A DNA stretch of 64,000 nucleotides from positions 310,001 to 374,000 of the forward strand of contig NZ_AOPO01000001.1 of assembly GCF_000336575.1 (NCBI RefSeq), given 5' to 3'. Origin of the DNA: Vreelandella titanicae BH1 (lineage in GTDB: Bacteria; Pseudomonadota; Gammaproteobacteria; Pseudomonadales; Halomonadaceae). Shown here one piece after another: positions 32,173-41,253 of this stretch; position 1 is the first letter of the stretch, and every line of letters starts with the position of its first letter. The position numbers and the translations under genes were made by a program. Under the pieces are notes generated by a model. That model did not search any database. It saw only the letters and a program-made list of their open reading frames with translations, and was not told the DNA's origin.

Positions 32173-32188
32173 ATCGTCTCTCCGCCGC

Positions 32189-33760
32189 TTAAGATTTTTG
32201 GAACATGGCCAGCATCCGGCGTGTCACCAGGAAGCCACCCACAATATTGATTGACGCGATCAGCACCGAAATCGCCGCTAATATGCCCACGATCACGCTA
32301 CTCGTGCCAATCTGCAAAATAGCACCGAGAATAATGATGCCCGAGATCGCGTTAGTCACCGCCATTAAAGGCGTATGCAGCGAATGACTCACGTTCCAAA
32401 TCACCTGGAAGCCGATAAAGCAGGCCAGCACAAAGACAATAAAATGCTGCATAAATGAGGTCGGCGCCACCTGGCCAAGCAGCAGCATGAGCGCACCGCC
32501 GACAGCCAGCAATCCGATTTGACGCTTGGTTTGCGCCTTGAACGCCGCATGCTCGGCGGCTTTTTTCTCCTCCGGCGTGGGCTCCTTCTCTTTCTTTTTC
32601 GGCTTGGCCGCGCCAATCGCTTTCACTTTAGGGGGCGGCGGCGGGAAGGTGATTTCGCCACCGTGAGTCACCGTAGCGCCACGAATCACGTCATCTTCCA
32701 TATTATGATTGATCACGCCGTCTTTCTCGGGCGTCAGATCGGTCAACATATGGCGGATATTGGTGGCGTAGAGAAGCGATGATTGCGTTGCCATGCGCGA
32801 GGGGAAGTCGGTGTAGCCGATCACCACCACGCCATTATCCGACACCACCCGCTCGTCTGGCTTGGTGAGATCGCAATTGCCGCCTTTCTCAGCCGCTAAG
32901 TCGATCACCACCGAGCCCGGCTTCATGGCCTCGACCATATCTTCCAACCACAGCTTAGGTGCGGGCTTGCCGGGAATCAGCGCGGTGGTAATCACGATGT
33001 CCACATCGGCCGCCTGCTCGCGGAAACACTCAAGCTGCTTTTCGCGGAACTCCGGGCTTGAGGGCGAGGCGTAGCCACCGCTTTCGGAACCGTCCTGGCT
33101 ATCTTCGAAATCGAGGAACAGAAACTCTGCGCCCATGGATTCGATTTGTTCAGAGACCTCGGGGCGTACGTCAAAGGCGCGCACTACGGCGCCCAGGCTG
33201 GTGGCCGTGCCGATCGCCGCCAATCCCGCCACGCCAGCGCCAATGACCAACACCTTGGCCGGGGGCACTTTACCTGCCGCCGTTACCTGACCAGTGAAGA
33301 AGCGGCCAAAATTGTTGCCCGCCTCTATCACCGCCCGGTAGCCAGCGATATTGGCCATGGAGGAGAGCGCATCCATTTTCTGCGCCCGTGAAATACGCGG
33401 CACCATGTCCATAGCAATAACGGTGGCGCCCTGGGACTTGCACTTTTCCAGCAGCGCTTCGTTTTGCGCTGGCCAGAAGAAGGCAATCAAGGTTTGGCCT
33501 TCCCGCAGCCGCTCGGCCTCTTCATCAGAGGGCTCTCGGACTTTAATGACCACCTCAGCGTCGTTCCAGAGCGCATCAGCCCCGTCCACAACGGTAACGC
33601 CTGCATCACGATAAGTGTCGTCATTAAAGCCCGCTGCCAAGCCAGCGCCGGTTTCTACCAAGCATTCGTGGCCCAGTTTTTGGATCTGCTTCGCGCTCTC
33701 AGGGGTCAGCGCGACGCGCGCTTCCCCCCGGGCACTCTCTTTCGGTGCGCCTATTTTCAC
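32189..33760 (-). CDS. pntA: NAD(P) transhydrogenase alpha subunit
   Basis: This 523-residue protein has the N-terminal NAD(H)-binding domain homologous to alanine dehydrogenase ([42 protein letters not shown]) and C-terminal membrane helices in the last ~100 residues. A Lys/Glu/Pro-rich linker (near residues 380-405) joins them. It is the single-chain E. coli-type PntA, not the split PntAA/PntAB form. It is the first gene of pntAB. Confidence 0.96.
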   Translation of the reverse strand: MKIGAPKESARGEARVALTPESAKQIQKLGHECLVETGAGLAAGFNDDTYRDAGVTVVDGADALWNDAEVVIKVREPSDEEAERLREGQTLIAFFWPAQNEALLEKCKSQGATVIAMDMVPRISRAQKMDALSSMANIAGYRAVIEAGNNFGRFFTGQVTAAGKVPPAKVLVIGAGVAGLAAIGTATSLGAVVRAFDVRPEVSEQIESMGAEFLFLDFEDSQDGSESGGYASPSSPEFREKQLECFREQAADVDIVITTALIPGKPAPKLWLEDMVEAMKPGSVVIDLAAEKGGNCDLTKPDERVVSDNGVVVIGYTDFPSRMATQSSLLYATNIRHMLTDLTPEKDGVINHNMEDDVIRGATVTHGGEITFPPPPPKVKAIGAAKPKKKEKEPTPEEKKAAEHAAFKAQTKRQIGLLAVGGALMLLLGQVAPTSFMQHFIVFVLACFIGFQVIWNVSHSLHTPLMAVTNAISGIIILGAILQIGTSSVIVGILAAISVLIASINIVGGFLVTRRMLAMFQKS

Positions 33761-33950
33761 TCTTGTTCTCCCTTGCTTAACCTTATTGCAGTGCCGCAGT
33801 TGCTCAATGGGCCCTGCACCTTTAACGGCGTCCGTGATAACGCCTTAATAGCAGTCTAGGATCTAACGGGGTGGCTGCCAGATACTATTCAACCTTTGAT
33901 ACAACAGGGTTGTTTAATTACAACATCCACTAGTGTGCATGATGGTTCCC

Positions 33951-34874
33951 TTAACGTCTAAAGTCGTTAGCAAACTCAGTAAGCACCTGGTAGAGCCACC
34001 TGTTAGCAGGATCATTGGCATAGAGCCCATGCTGAATCAACGTCATTTTTAGTGCGGGGAGCTCTTTAGGCGGCTCCACCAAACGCACCGGCAGCATAGC
34101 AACGAACCGTTCAGCCATTTGACGTGGGAGCGTCATGATCGCTTCCGTCAGCGCCACCACCCGTGCCGCGGCGATATAGTTGAGGTTTTTAGAGATGACC
34201 CGGCGGGTTAAGCCGTGTTGAACAAGACAGCTGTCGATATTACTGGGGCGCAGTCCGCTAATATCCGCCAGCTCCACATGGAGCGCATTCGCAAACTGAC
34301 CAATATTCAGCCCATCGCCCACGCGATCATTATGGGTAGCAGCCAAGCAGACCAGCTCCTCATCCATCCAGGGAGTCTGAATCACGCCGCTTGGCAGCGC
34401 GCTTTGGCTATCCAGCCCTACCACCATATCAATTTGGCGCTGTTCCAGCCCCTCACTCAGCACATCTGGGGTAATCAGCTCAATGGAAAAGCTAATGCCC
34501 GGCGCATAGGCCAGCAGCTGACTTAAAAAGAGCGGGTACATGACCTCTTCAAAGTAATCCGTGGTGGCGAGCGTAAAGCGTCGCGTGCTGTTGGCAGGCG
34601 TAAACATCGCGGGGGGCGCAAGACCTTGTCGAAGCATCGCTAGCGCCTGTTGCACCACGGGCAGCAGCGCGAGTGCCCGGGGTGTCGGCTGCATACCGTT
34701 TTCGGTGCGCACTAGCAGCGGATCATCCAGCGATTCACGCAGCCGTTTTAAGGCATGGCTCAAGGCGGGTTGGCTTAAATGCAGCGTTTCTGCCGCGCGA
34801 GTGACGTGACGCTCGCGCATCAGCGCCTCAAATACCAGCAGCAAGTTCAGGTCGAAATGGCGTAGCGAGCGCAT
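33951..34874 (-). CDS. LysR-family regulator
   Basis: This 307-residue protein has a LysR helix-turn-helix (residues 1-65: FDLNLLLVFEALMRERHVTRAAETLHLSQPALSHALKRL) and a periplasmic-binding-protein-like effector domain. It is divergent from the ureohydrolase gene at 35.0 kb, which is probably its target. This resembles known LysR/guanidino-acid hydrolase pairs. The effector is not readable from the sequence. Confidence 0.92.
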   Translation of the reverse strand: MRSLRHFDLNLLLVFEALMRERHVTRAAETLHLSQPALSHALKRLRESLDDPLLVRTENGMQPTPRALALLPVVQQALAMLRQGLAPPAMFTPANSTRRFTLATTDYFEEVMYPLFLSQLLAYAPGISFSIELITPDVLSEGLEQRQIDMVVGLDSQSALPSGVIQTPWMDEELVCLAATHNDRVGDGLNIGQFANALHVELADISGLRPSNIDSCLVQHGLTRRVISKNLNYIAAARVVALTEAIMTLPRQMAERFVAMLPVRLVEPPKELPALKMTLIQHGLYANDPANRWLYQVLTEFANDFRR

Positions 34875-35014
34875 AGCTTCTCATTATTCATATCACGAAT
34901 GATTAAATTCTAAACATTCATTTAATTTATCACCAGGAATTGCTTATTGTCTGCCTCTCATTCGCCCACCAGCGACTATCAGCGATAATCCAGCACTCAA
35001 GGAGAAGCACACCG

Positions 35015-35950
35015 GTGACCCACCCACAAGCTATGTCCGCACCAACCATGCCCAGCCTTTATGGCGATGTGATTTCTACCTTTATGGGCGTAGCAAAAGC
35101 AACGGATCCTAAGGCAACCGACGCCGACGTTGTGGTGAGTGGCGTTCCCTTTGACCTTGCATGTTCGGGCCGTTCAGGCACCCGCATGGGACCGAATGCT
35201 ATTCGTCAAAGTACCGCTAACTTGATCTGGGAAGGCAAGCGCTGGCCCTGGGACTTCGCCTTAGAAGATCGCCTCAAGGTGTGCGATGCAGGCAACGTTG
35301 ATTACGCTTATGGCGAACCGGAGAGCTTGGTCGATAGCCTGGAAACCCACGCCAACCGCTGGTTAAAGGCGGGCAAAAAGATGCTTACCCTGGGCGGCGA
35401 CCACTACATCAGCCTGCCGCTGCTGCGTGCCCACGCCCGAGAGCACGGCCCGCTGGCGCTGATCCATTTTGACGCCCACACAGACACCTACGAGCAAGGC
35501 ACGCGCTTTGACCACGGCACTATTTTTCACCACGCTTTAAAAGAAGGCTTGGTGGTGCCTGAGCACTCGCTGCAAATAGGTATTCGCACCAGCTACGACC
35601 GCCACAACCACCCTTACGAGGTGCTGGATGCGGACTGGGTCAATGACCACGGTGCCGCGGCCGTGCTTGAGCGCATTCGTGCCCGCGTCGGTTATCACCC
35701 GGCCTACGTTACCCTGGATATTGACGGCCTCGACCCCGCCTACGCCCCTGGTACCGGTACACCGGTGTGCGGCGGCATGTCCACCGACCTGATGCTGAAA
35801 GTGATCCGTGGCATGGTAGGCATGGAACTGGTCGGTATGGACGTGGTGGAAGTGAACCCCGCCTACGATCACGGCGACATTACCTCGCTTGCCGCCGCGA
35901 CATTAGGGCTGGAATTTTTGTATACGCTGGCAGCATCTAAGAGCGCTTGA
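35015..35950 (+). CDS. Agmatinase-family ureohydrolase
   Basis: The GTG at 35015 has AAGGAG 10 bp upstream; the ATG at 35033 is the alternative. The product is about 311 residues. The two-manganese site of ureohydrolases is complete: GGDHYIS, HFDAHTDTY and DIDGLDPAYAPGTGTP. It releases urea from agmatine or from a guanidino acid. The divergent LysR gene suggests a guanidinobutyrate or guanidinopropionate hydrolase as much as a SpeB agmatinase. No urease or putrescine genes are nearby to decide. Confidence 0.88.
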   Translation: MTHPQAMSAPTMPSLYGDVISTFMGVAKATDPKATDADVVVSGVPFDLACSGRSGTRMGPNAIRQSTANLIWEGKRWPWDFALEDRLKVCDAGNVDYAYGEPESLVDSLETHANRWLKAGKKMLTLGGDHYISLPLLRAHAREHGPLALIHFDAHTDTYEQGTRFDHGTIFHHALKEGLVVPEHSLQIGIRTSYDRHNHPYEVLDADWVNDHGAAAVLERIRARVGYHPAYVTLDIDGLDPAYAPGTGTPVCGGMSTDLMLKVIRGMVGMELVGMDVVEVNPAYDHGDITSLAAATLGLEFLYTLAASKSA

Positions 35951-36019
35951 TGGCTGAACGTAAAGGGCGCCATTAGTGCTCTAGCACCTGCTATTGGGTT
36001 ATCGATCGCCTCAGCAATG

Positions 36020-36643
36020 CTAGCGACCGGCTTGTTCACGCACTGCGTCGATATCCCAACTGCGCATTAGCTCCACCGCCATATCCTGGGATGCCAAGTT
36101 CTCCCCCTCCACCTGGATCAGAATGCGCCCATCAAGCAACATGGTGACCTCAGCTTGAGAGCGGTTGGGCTCCCACTTGACGATGGCCGATTCACGGCCC
36201 ATGCGAACCCGCTCGGTATTAGGTTGGGCGGTCAACATGGCCGGGTTGTTGAACAGTGCAGCCATGCCCTGAACCATGGGGTTGTCGATCATTAGGCTTG
36301 CCTTAAGCCGGCCACTGCCATCGCTTTCACTGTACTGGCGTTCAAGCATGGCTCCGCCGCCCATCATAGCCGCGGCGCCACCGCCATCGGATTCGGCATC
36401 CTCAGCCTCCCAACCTTCAGGCGGCGTGGGGAAGGTCTCGGCGAGACGGTTCGACTGCAGTTTGCGAATGTCGCTTATCGCGAACTCGAGTTCGGTGAGG
36501 GCGCCGCCATAATCCTCTTCCTGATAGAGTTCAAGACCCAACTCGATCTGTTCGACGACCTCATCGGCCACCGCGACAGTCGATACGGGCAGCACCAAAG
36601 CACTAGCAAGCAGCATCCCGCAGTACGAAGGTAGCTTTTTCAT
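36020..36643 (-). CDS. Secreted protein of unknown function
   Basis: This 207-residue protein has a clear signal peptide (MKKLPSYCGMLLASALVL, cleavage near AVA-DEV). The mature N-terminus (EQIELGLELYQEEDYGGALTELEFA) looks like a TPR-type helical pair. A Gly/Met-rich linker near residue 90 is followed by a mixed alpha/beta C-terminal half (QAEVTMLLDGRILIQVEGENL). I do not recognise the family with confidence. It is convergent with the ureohydrolase gene and stands alone. Confidence 0.72.
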   Translation of the reverse strand: MKKLPSYCGMLLASALVLPVSTVAVADEVVEQIELGLELYQEEDYGGALTELEFAISDIRKLQSNRLAETFPTPPEGWEAEDAESDGGGAAAMMGGGAMLERQYSESDGSGRLKASLMIDNPMVQGMAALFNNPAMLTAQPNTERVRMGRESAIVKWEPNRSQAEVTMLLDGRILIQVEGENLASQDMAVELMRSWDIDAVREQAGR

Positions 36644-36981
36644 GGCATTTCTCCTTGTAAATTAACAGTCATCTCGAAACCGCGCAGCTCTTCCGCTACA
36701 ACTTTCTCGTTTGAAGTACTGGCCATTAGTTCGAATTCAGCACCGAAAGAAACTTCATCAACTCAAACGTCGCAATAAGCATTGTACATATGCTAAAACG
36801 AGCAGAACTGGCTTGAGATACTGGTCGCAGTCGAGCAGATGCTAGCGCTAGGCAGAGTTGATTGCGGAGGTTAAGCCAGCTTAATGATTCTAACTATTGT
36901 AAGCTGATGTCGTAAACAACATGACGCTAGGCCTACACCTAACGCCACTTGTTATTGGACGGGTTTTGAATCAGTTCTGCG
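36644..36981. other. Intergenic stretch without a recognised feature
   Basis: These 338 bp lie between the metY stop and the secreted-protein start. They show no convincing frame, hairpin or repeat. Confidence 0.45.
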
Positions 36982-38256
36982 CTACCCTTGAGAGGCCGCC
37001 AGCGCTTGATCAATATCCGCCAGCAGATCGTCGATATGCTCGATGCCGATCGATAGGCGCACCATATCCGGCGTGACACCAGCGGCTTTTAGTTCCTGCT
37101 CGTTGAGTTGGCGGTGCGTGGTAGAGGCGGGAATGGAAGAACAGCTTTTGGCATCGCCGATATTCACCAGGCGAAGAATCAGCGCCAGCGCATCGTAGAA
37201 GCGCTCACCAGCAGCCTGCCCACCTTCAATGCCAAAACTAAGAATCCCCGAGGCATGACCGTTCATATACCGCTGGGCCAGCGCATGATCGGGATGGTTT
37301 TCCAAGCCAGCATAATGCACCCAGGTGACCAACGGATGACTTTCCAGATGCTTGGCAACCGCTAAGGCATTGGCACAGATACGCTCAATCCGTAGTGACA
37401 GCGTTTCCAATCCCTGGAGCAGGTTCCAGGCCGCTTGAGCAGAAAGCGCCGCGCCCATATTACGTAGCGGCACCACCCGGGCGCGGGCAATAAAGGCCGC
37501 ATCGCCCACATCACGGGTATAGCTCACACCGTGATAGGAGACATCAGGCTCGTTGAGTAGCGGAAAGCGGCTGGCATTCTCGGCCCAGGGAAAGGTGCCT
37601 GAATCAACAATCACACCGCCCACCGTGGTGCCGTGGCCGCCGATATATTTGGTCGCCGAGTGGACGACAATATCCGCCCCGTGCTCAATCGGCCGACATA
37701 AGAACGGCGTCGCCGTGGTGTTATCAACTATTACCGGCACCCCATGACGATGCGCCGCTTCGGCGAGCTTTGTTAGGTCGACCACGCCACCAGAGGGGTT
37801 ACCAATGCTTTCGCAGAAAACCGCTTTGGTACGCTCATCGATCAGCGCTTCGATGCCATCAATATCGTCTTTGTCGGCAAAACGCACCTGAATGCCTTGG
37901 CGCGGCAAGGTGTGGGCAAACAGGTTGTAGGTACCGCCATACAGCTCGCTGATCGAGACAATGTTATCGCCCGCTTCAGCAATGGTCTGAATCGCATAGG
38001 TGATCGCTGCCATTCCCGATGCCACCGCTAGCCCAGCGATACCGCCTTCCAACGCGGCTACCCGTTGCTCCAACACGGCGCAGGTCGGGTTCATAATGCG
38101 CGAGTAAATGTTTCCTTCGACTTTAAGATCAAAGAGATCCGCCGCGTGCTGCGCGTTATCGAACGAAAACGACGTGGTTTGATGAATCGGCACCGCCACG
38201 GCGTTTTGTGCATCAGGCGAATAGCCATGGTGGAGGGCAATGGTTTCTGGCTTCAT
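36982..38256 (-). CDS. metY: O-acetylhomoserine aminocarboxypropyltransferase (PLP-dependent)
   Basis: This 424-residue protein is a Cys/Met-metabolism PLP enzyme of the MetY length. The family signature is present, with the PLP Lys in HSATKYIGGHGT (about residue 208), Tyr/Arg of NIYSRIMNPT and the C-terminal SIGIEHIDDLLADIDQAL. It makes homocysteine from O-acetylhomoserine and sulfide (or methionine from methanethiol). A cystathionine gamma-synthase would be about 40 residues shorter. It is a single gene. Confidence 0.92.
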   Translation of the reverse strand: MKPETIALHHGYSPDAQNAVAVPIHQTTSFSFDNAQHAADLFDLKVEGNIYSRIMNPTCAVLEQRVAALEGGIAGLAVASGMAAITYAIQTIAEAGDNIVSISELYGGTYNLFAHTLPRQGIQVRFADKDDIDGIEALIDERTKAVFCESIGNPSGGVVDLTKLAEAAHRHGVPVIVDNTTATPFLCRPIEHGADIVVHSATKYIGGHGTTVGGVIVDSGTFPWAENASRFPLLNEPDVSYHGVSYTRDVGDAAFIARARVVPLRNMGAALSAQAAWNLLQGLETLSLRIERICANALAVAKHLESHPLVTWVHYAGLENHPDHALAQRYMNGHASGILSFGIEGGQAAGERFYDALALILRLVNIGDAKSCSSIPASTTHRQLNEQELKAAGVTPDMVRLSIGIEHIDDLLADIDQALAASQG

Positions 38257-38418
38257 GAGTGCGGCTCGCTAGTTTTTATTGAGGTTCGTTATTGATCCTA
38301 AACAAGCGCTGCGGGGAAGGCCAACAATCGTTCGTCTCCGATCTACCAGGCGAGACCAAACACATTTACCAATTCCACTCACTGCGCGCCACCGCGTCAT
38401 GAGCAGGGTGGGATCCAG

Positions 38419-38676
38419 GTGAAGCCTCTGGGGTACACAGCCGATGCGCTGCTGCGAGGTAATGATCACCTGACCCGACTAGGGCTTTACCACACCGATC
38501 AGCATTTTCAGTGCACCTCAGTTCAATCCGCAAATGGTCAATAACGTGTTTGGGATACGTCGGCTTATATCGGCGCCATGGATCCCTTGGGCGTGGGTCT
38601 GACGCTGGATGCTGGCCTTTACGATGCGCTACTGGAACAGCTGGCTAATGAGATTGCGCGTTGCACCGATGCCTAA
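38419..38676 (+). pseudogene. Possible remnant of a decayed gene
   Basis: One plus-strand frame reads protein-like sequence (YTADALLRGNDHLTRLGLYH) up to a TAA at 38542. It then continues in the same frame as SAYIGAMDPLGVGLTLDAGL to a TAA at 38674. No start or ribosome site is visible, and I could not place the family. It may be a 3' remnant with an in-frame stop, or chance. Confidence 0.3.
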
Positions 38677-38688
38677 ACAGCGTCTTTC

Positions 38689-39333
38689 TTAAACTGCTTT
38701 TTTATTAAATAGCTTTCCAAGTTGATAAAGGTCGTGCATATACCTATCAAACTTTGAAACAAGCAGTGACATAAAGATAAAGGCATAAATAACTAGCATG
38801 ACGATCAAGGGTTCGTTAAGCCAGGCCAGAAAAGGAATCGATATCGGATAGCTGATCGTGTAGACAGTCATGGCCGCTAATAGCTGAACCAGAAAACAAT
38901 TAACAATCACCAGGGTAATCAACGCTGCTCGTATATTCACATTCGGCAGCGTTGTTTTCCAAAACGGCAAATGGCGTACTTTTATGCGGTTTCTCTCCGC
39001 ACCTTCTCTAACGCCGTTAAAGCTCAATCTTTTTTTACGCCGCAGTAAGGGGATTGCATAGCTGCCTGCCTCCTCTTCAGAAAACGCTGCCAAGGCGATA
39101 TCCCGATTGAATTCAGGGCCCAAGGCATTGGCCGCCACTTGATCGAAATCTGCCCATGCATGGTTCTGTTGGGTGGTTTTAGCTTGGTCAGAAAGCGTTT
39201 TTAAGCGGTTTTTATCGGCCTTCGACAACTTCTTATCATTGCCGACGTTTATATTGTAATGAATTTCGTATACCTGATATAAAGCAACGGTCACACCCAC
39301 AAAAATCATAAAAAAGACAATGTATATCAACAT
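38689..39333 (-). CDS. Membrane protein of unknown function
   Basis: The ATG at 39333 has AGGAGG 11 bp upstream; the nearer in-frame GTG overlaps that site, so it is not used. The product is 214 residues. An N-terminal helix (IYIVFFMIFVGVTVALY) is followed by a charged cytoplasmic-type segment of about 110 residues and two further helices (about residues 133-155 and 165-188), then a short basic tail. I recognise no family. It lies downstream of ccoG on the same strand, 171 bp away. Confidence 0.7.
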   Translation of the reverse strand: MLIYIVFFMIFVGVTVALYQVYEIHYNINVGNDKKLSKADKNRLKTLSDQAKTTQQNHAWADFDQVAANALGPEFNRDIALAAFSEEEAGSYAIPLLRRKKRLSFNGVREGAERNRIKVRHLPFWKTTLPNVNIRAALITLVIVNCFLVQLLAAMTVYTISYPISIPFLAWLNEPLIVMLVIYAFIFMSLLVSKFDRYMHDLYQLGKLFNKKAV

Positions 39334-39504
39334 ATTAACAGACACCTCCTAAACAAAACCGAACCTGCTAGGCGAAAAACAGCTTTGTTAGCGTTCAAAC
39401 TAACTTAACGACTATGCCTGCGCACAGCTGACAAGTACAGGCTCAGAAAGCCTCAAAAAAGCCGGATCAGACTACGGATAGCAAAAATCAGCTACCCGTA
39501 CCCA

Positions 39505-40953
39505 CTACTCCCCTGAAGGCCCCAGGAAACGTGTTTCACTGACCTTCGTGATGGAAGGGTCATCTAATGCGATAAAGCGCAGTTCGATGGGATGGCTAGG
39601 TTGTGAAAGATTGTCCGCATCGGTGGTGAGTGCTAGACGCAGGCTGCGTGTTTCAAACGCCGCCACCTCTAAGGTATCCACTCCCTGCAGACGAAGCCCT
39701 GGCAACCCCGCGGCTGATACCGCGTAATGATGTGCTTGGCCATCTTGATTACGTAGTGTCACGTTGTAGTAATTGATCAGTCGACCTTCTGCTGTGCTTT
39801 CAAACAGCGCTTGTCGATCCCGTGCAATATCGACATCAAGGGGCACACGGGCATTCAAGAAGCCAATGAGCAACACCACCATGGCGAGTAGCGCCGCTGC
39901 ATAGGCAAATAACTGAGGACGCCAAAAGCGGGTCGTTTTACCTGCCAACGCGCGCTCGGTGGTGTAACGAATCAGACCAAGCGGTTTATTGATCCGCGCC
40001 ATCACGCTATCGCAAGCATCGATACAGGCCGCGCAACCAATACACTCGTACTGCAGCCCATCGCGAATATCGATGCCGGTAGGGCACACCTGAACGCAGA
40101 GTTCGCAGTCGATACAGTCACCGATCCGAGTTGCCTCAACACCCTTTTGAGGAGAGTTCCGACGCGGCTCGCCGCGGGCGGCATCGTAGGAAACAATCAG
40201 CGTATTGGCGTCGAACATCGCTGACTGGAAGCGCGCATAAGGGCACATATGCAGGCATACCTGATGGCGGAGCCAGCCGGCATTCAAGTAGGTAAACAGG
40301 GTAAAGAAACCGATCCAGAACAGCGCTAAAGGGTGCATGTCCAGGGTAAACATATCCACCACTAACGCTCTTATCGGCGTGAAGTAACCAACGAAGGCTA
40401 TTCCCGTTGCCACCGCAATCAGCAGCCAAGCCGCATGTTTGGCGGTTTTGCGCCATAGCGTATCCAGTCTACCTGGCGCTTTATCACGCCGAATGCGCCG
40501 GTGCCGCGGCCCCTCCAGGCGATGCTCGAACCAGATAAACAGAAACGTCCACACGCTTTGCGGGCAACTGTAGCCACACCACACTCGCCCAGCCACTACC
40601 GTGATCAAAAACAACCCAAAAGCGCACAGCACCAGAATCCAGGTGAGCAAGATAAAGTCCTGTGGATAAAACGTCGCCGCAAACAGGTGGAACTCTTGGG
40701 CAGAGAGGTCAAACCACACCAGCGGCCGATCACCCCAATTGATCCACGGCAAGCCGAAATAGAGCGCCATCAACAGCCAGTTAGAAAAGCGCCGGATACG
40801 CTGAAAAAAACCGCTTATTTCTCGCACATAAATATGTCCGAGCTTCGGTGGCTTGCTACTGGGAGACTGAGAATTGGGCGACTTAGACGGAGGCGTATGG
40901 TGTTCAACCGCCGCCTCGGTAGTCATGTCTTGCAGTGGAATGCGTTGCGTCAT
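39505..40953 (-). CDS. ccoG: Cytochrome c oxidase accessory protein CcoG (RdxA/FixG)
   Basis: From the ATG at 40953 the product is 482 residues; an in-frame TTG four codons earlier is less likely. It has five membrane helices, two ferredoxin-type [4Fe-4S] motifs (CIDCELCVQVCP and CIGCAACIDAC, about residues 255-310) and a C-terminal Ig-like domain of about 120 residues. Conserved Cys pairs also lie in CGYSCPQSVW and CLHMCPYARFQ. CcoG reduces copper for assembly of cbb3 oxidase. The ccoNOPQ operon itself is not in this window. Confidence 0.93.
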   Translation of the reverse strand: MTQRIPLQDMTTEAAVEHHTPPSKSPNSQSPSSKPPKLGHIYVREISGFFQRIRRFSNWLLMALYFGLPWINWGDRPLVWFDLSAQEFHLFAATFYPQDFILLTWILVLCAFGLFLITVVAGRVWCGYSCPQSVWTFLFIWFEHRLEGPRHRRIRRDKAPGRLDTLWRKTAKHAAWLLIAVATGIAFVGYFTPIRALVVDMFTLDMHPLALFWIGFFTLFTYLNAGWLRHQVCLHMCPYARFQSAMFDANTLIVSYDAARGEPRRNSPQKGVEATRIGDCIDCELCVQVCPTGIDIRDGLQYECIGCAACIDACDSVMARINKPLGLIRYTTERALAGKTTRFWRPQLFAYAAALLAMVVLLIGFLNARVPLDVDIARDRQALFESTAEGRLINYYNVTLRNQDGQAHHYAVSAAGLPGLRLQGVDTLEVAAFETRSLRLALTTDADNLSQPSHPIELRFIALDDPSITKVSETRFLGPSGE

Positions 40954-41253
40954 ACCGATATCCAAAAAAGAAAGAATGGAGGCTTATGCGGTCGAGGGGC
41001 GTCGCGGGGTAGATGATTAAGCATTTGTTAGAAGGCGCGACTTTTAAGTTAGCCGCTACTATGCTCATACATAGATGACACAAACAGATGCAGTTTTAGA
41101 GAAATAAGGCGTATCAGTTAGCACTAGCCTCTCACACCGCTGCTTTCTGATATGCTGTTTATTACTATATTTGAGTCTGTTTTACGCTTCGCACATGCGG
41201 CACAGTGGTGCTTTCTATAAGCAGAGATCCGCGCTGTGCCAGCTAACACTGTG
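40954..41253. other. Divergent ccoG / MocR promoter region
   Basis: These 300 bp separate divergent genes and must hold their promoters. I looked for an Fnr/Anr-type box (TTGAT-N4-ATCAA) and did not see one. Confidence 0.4.
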
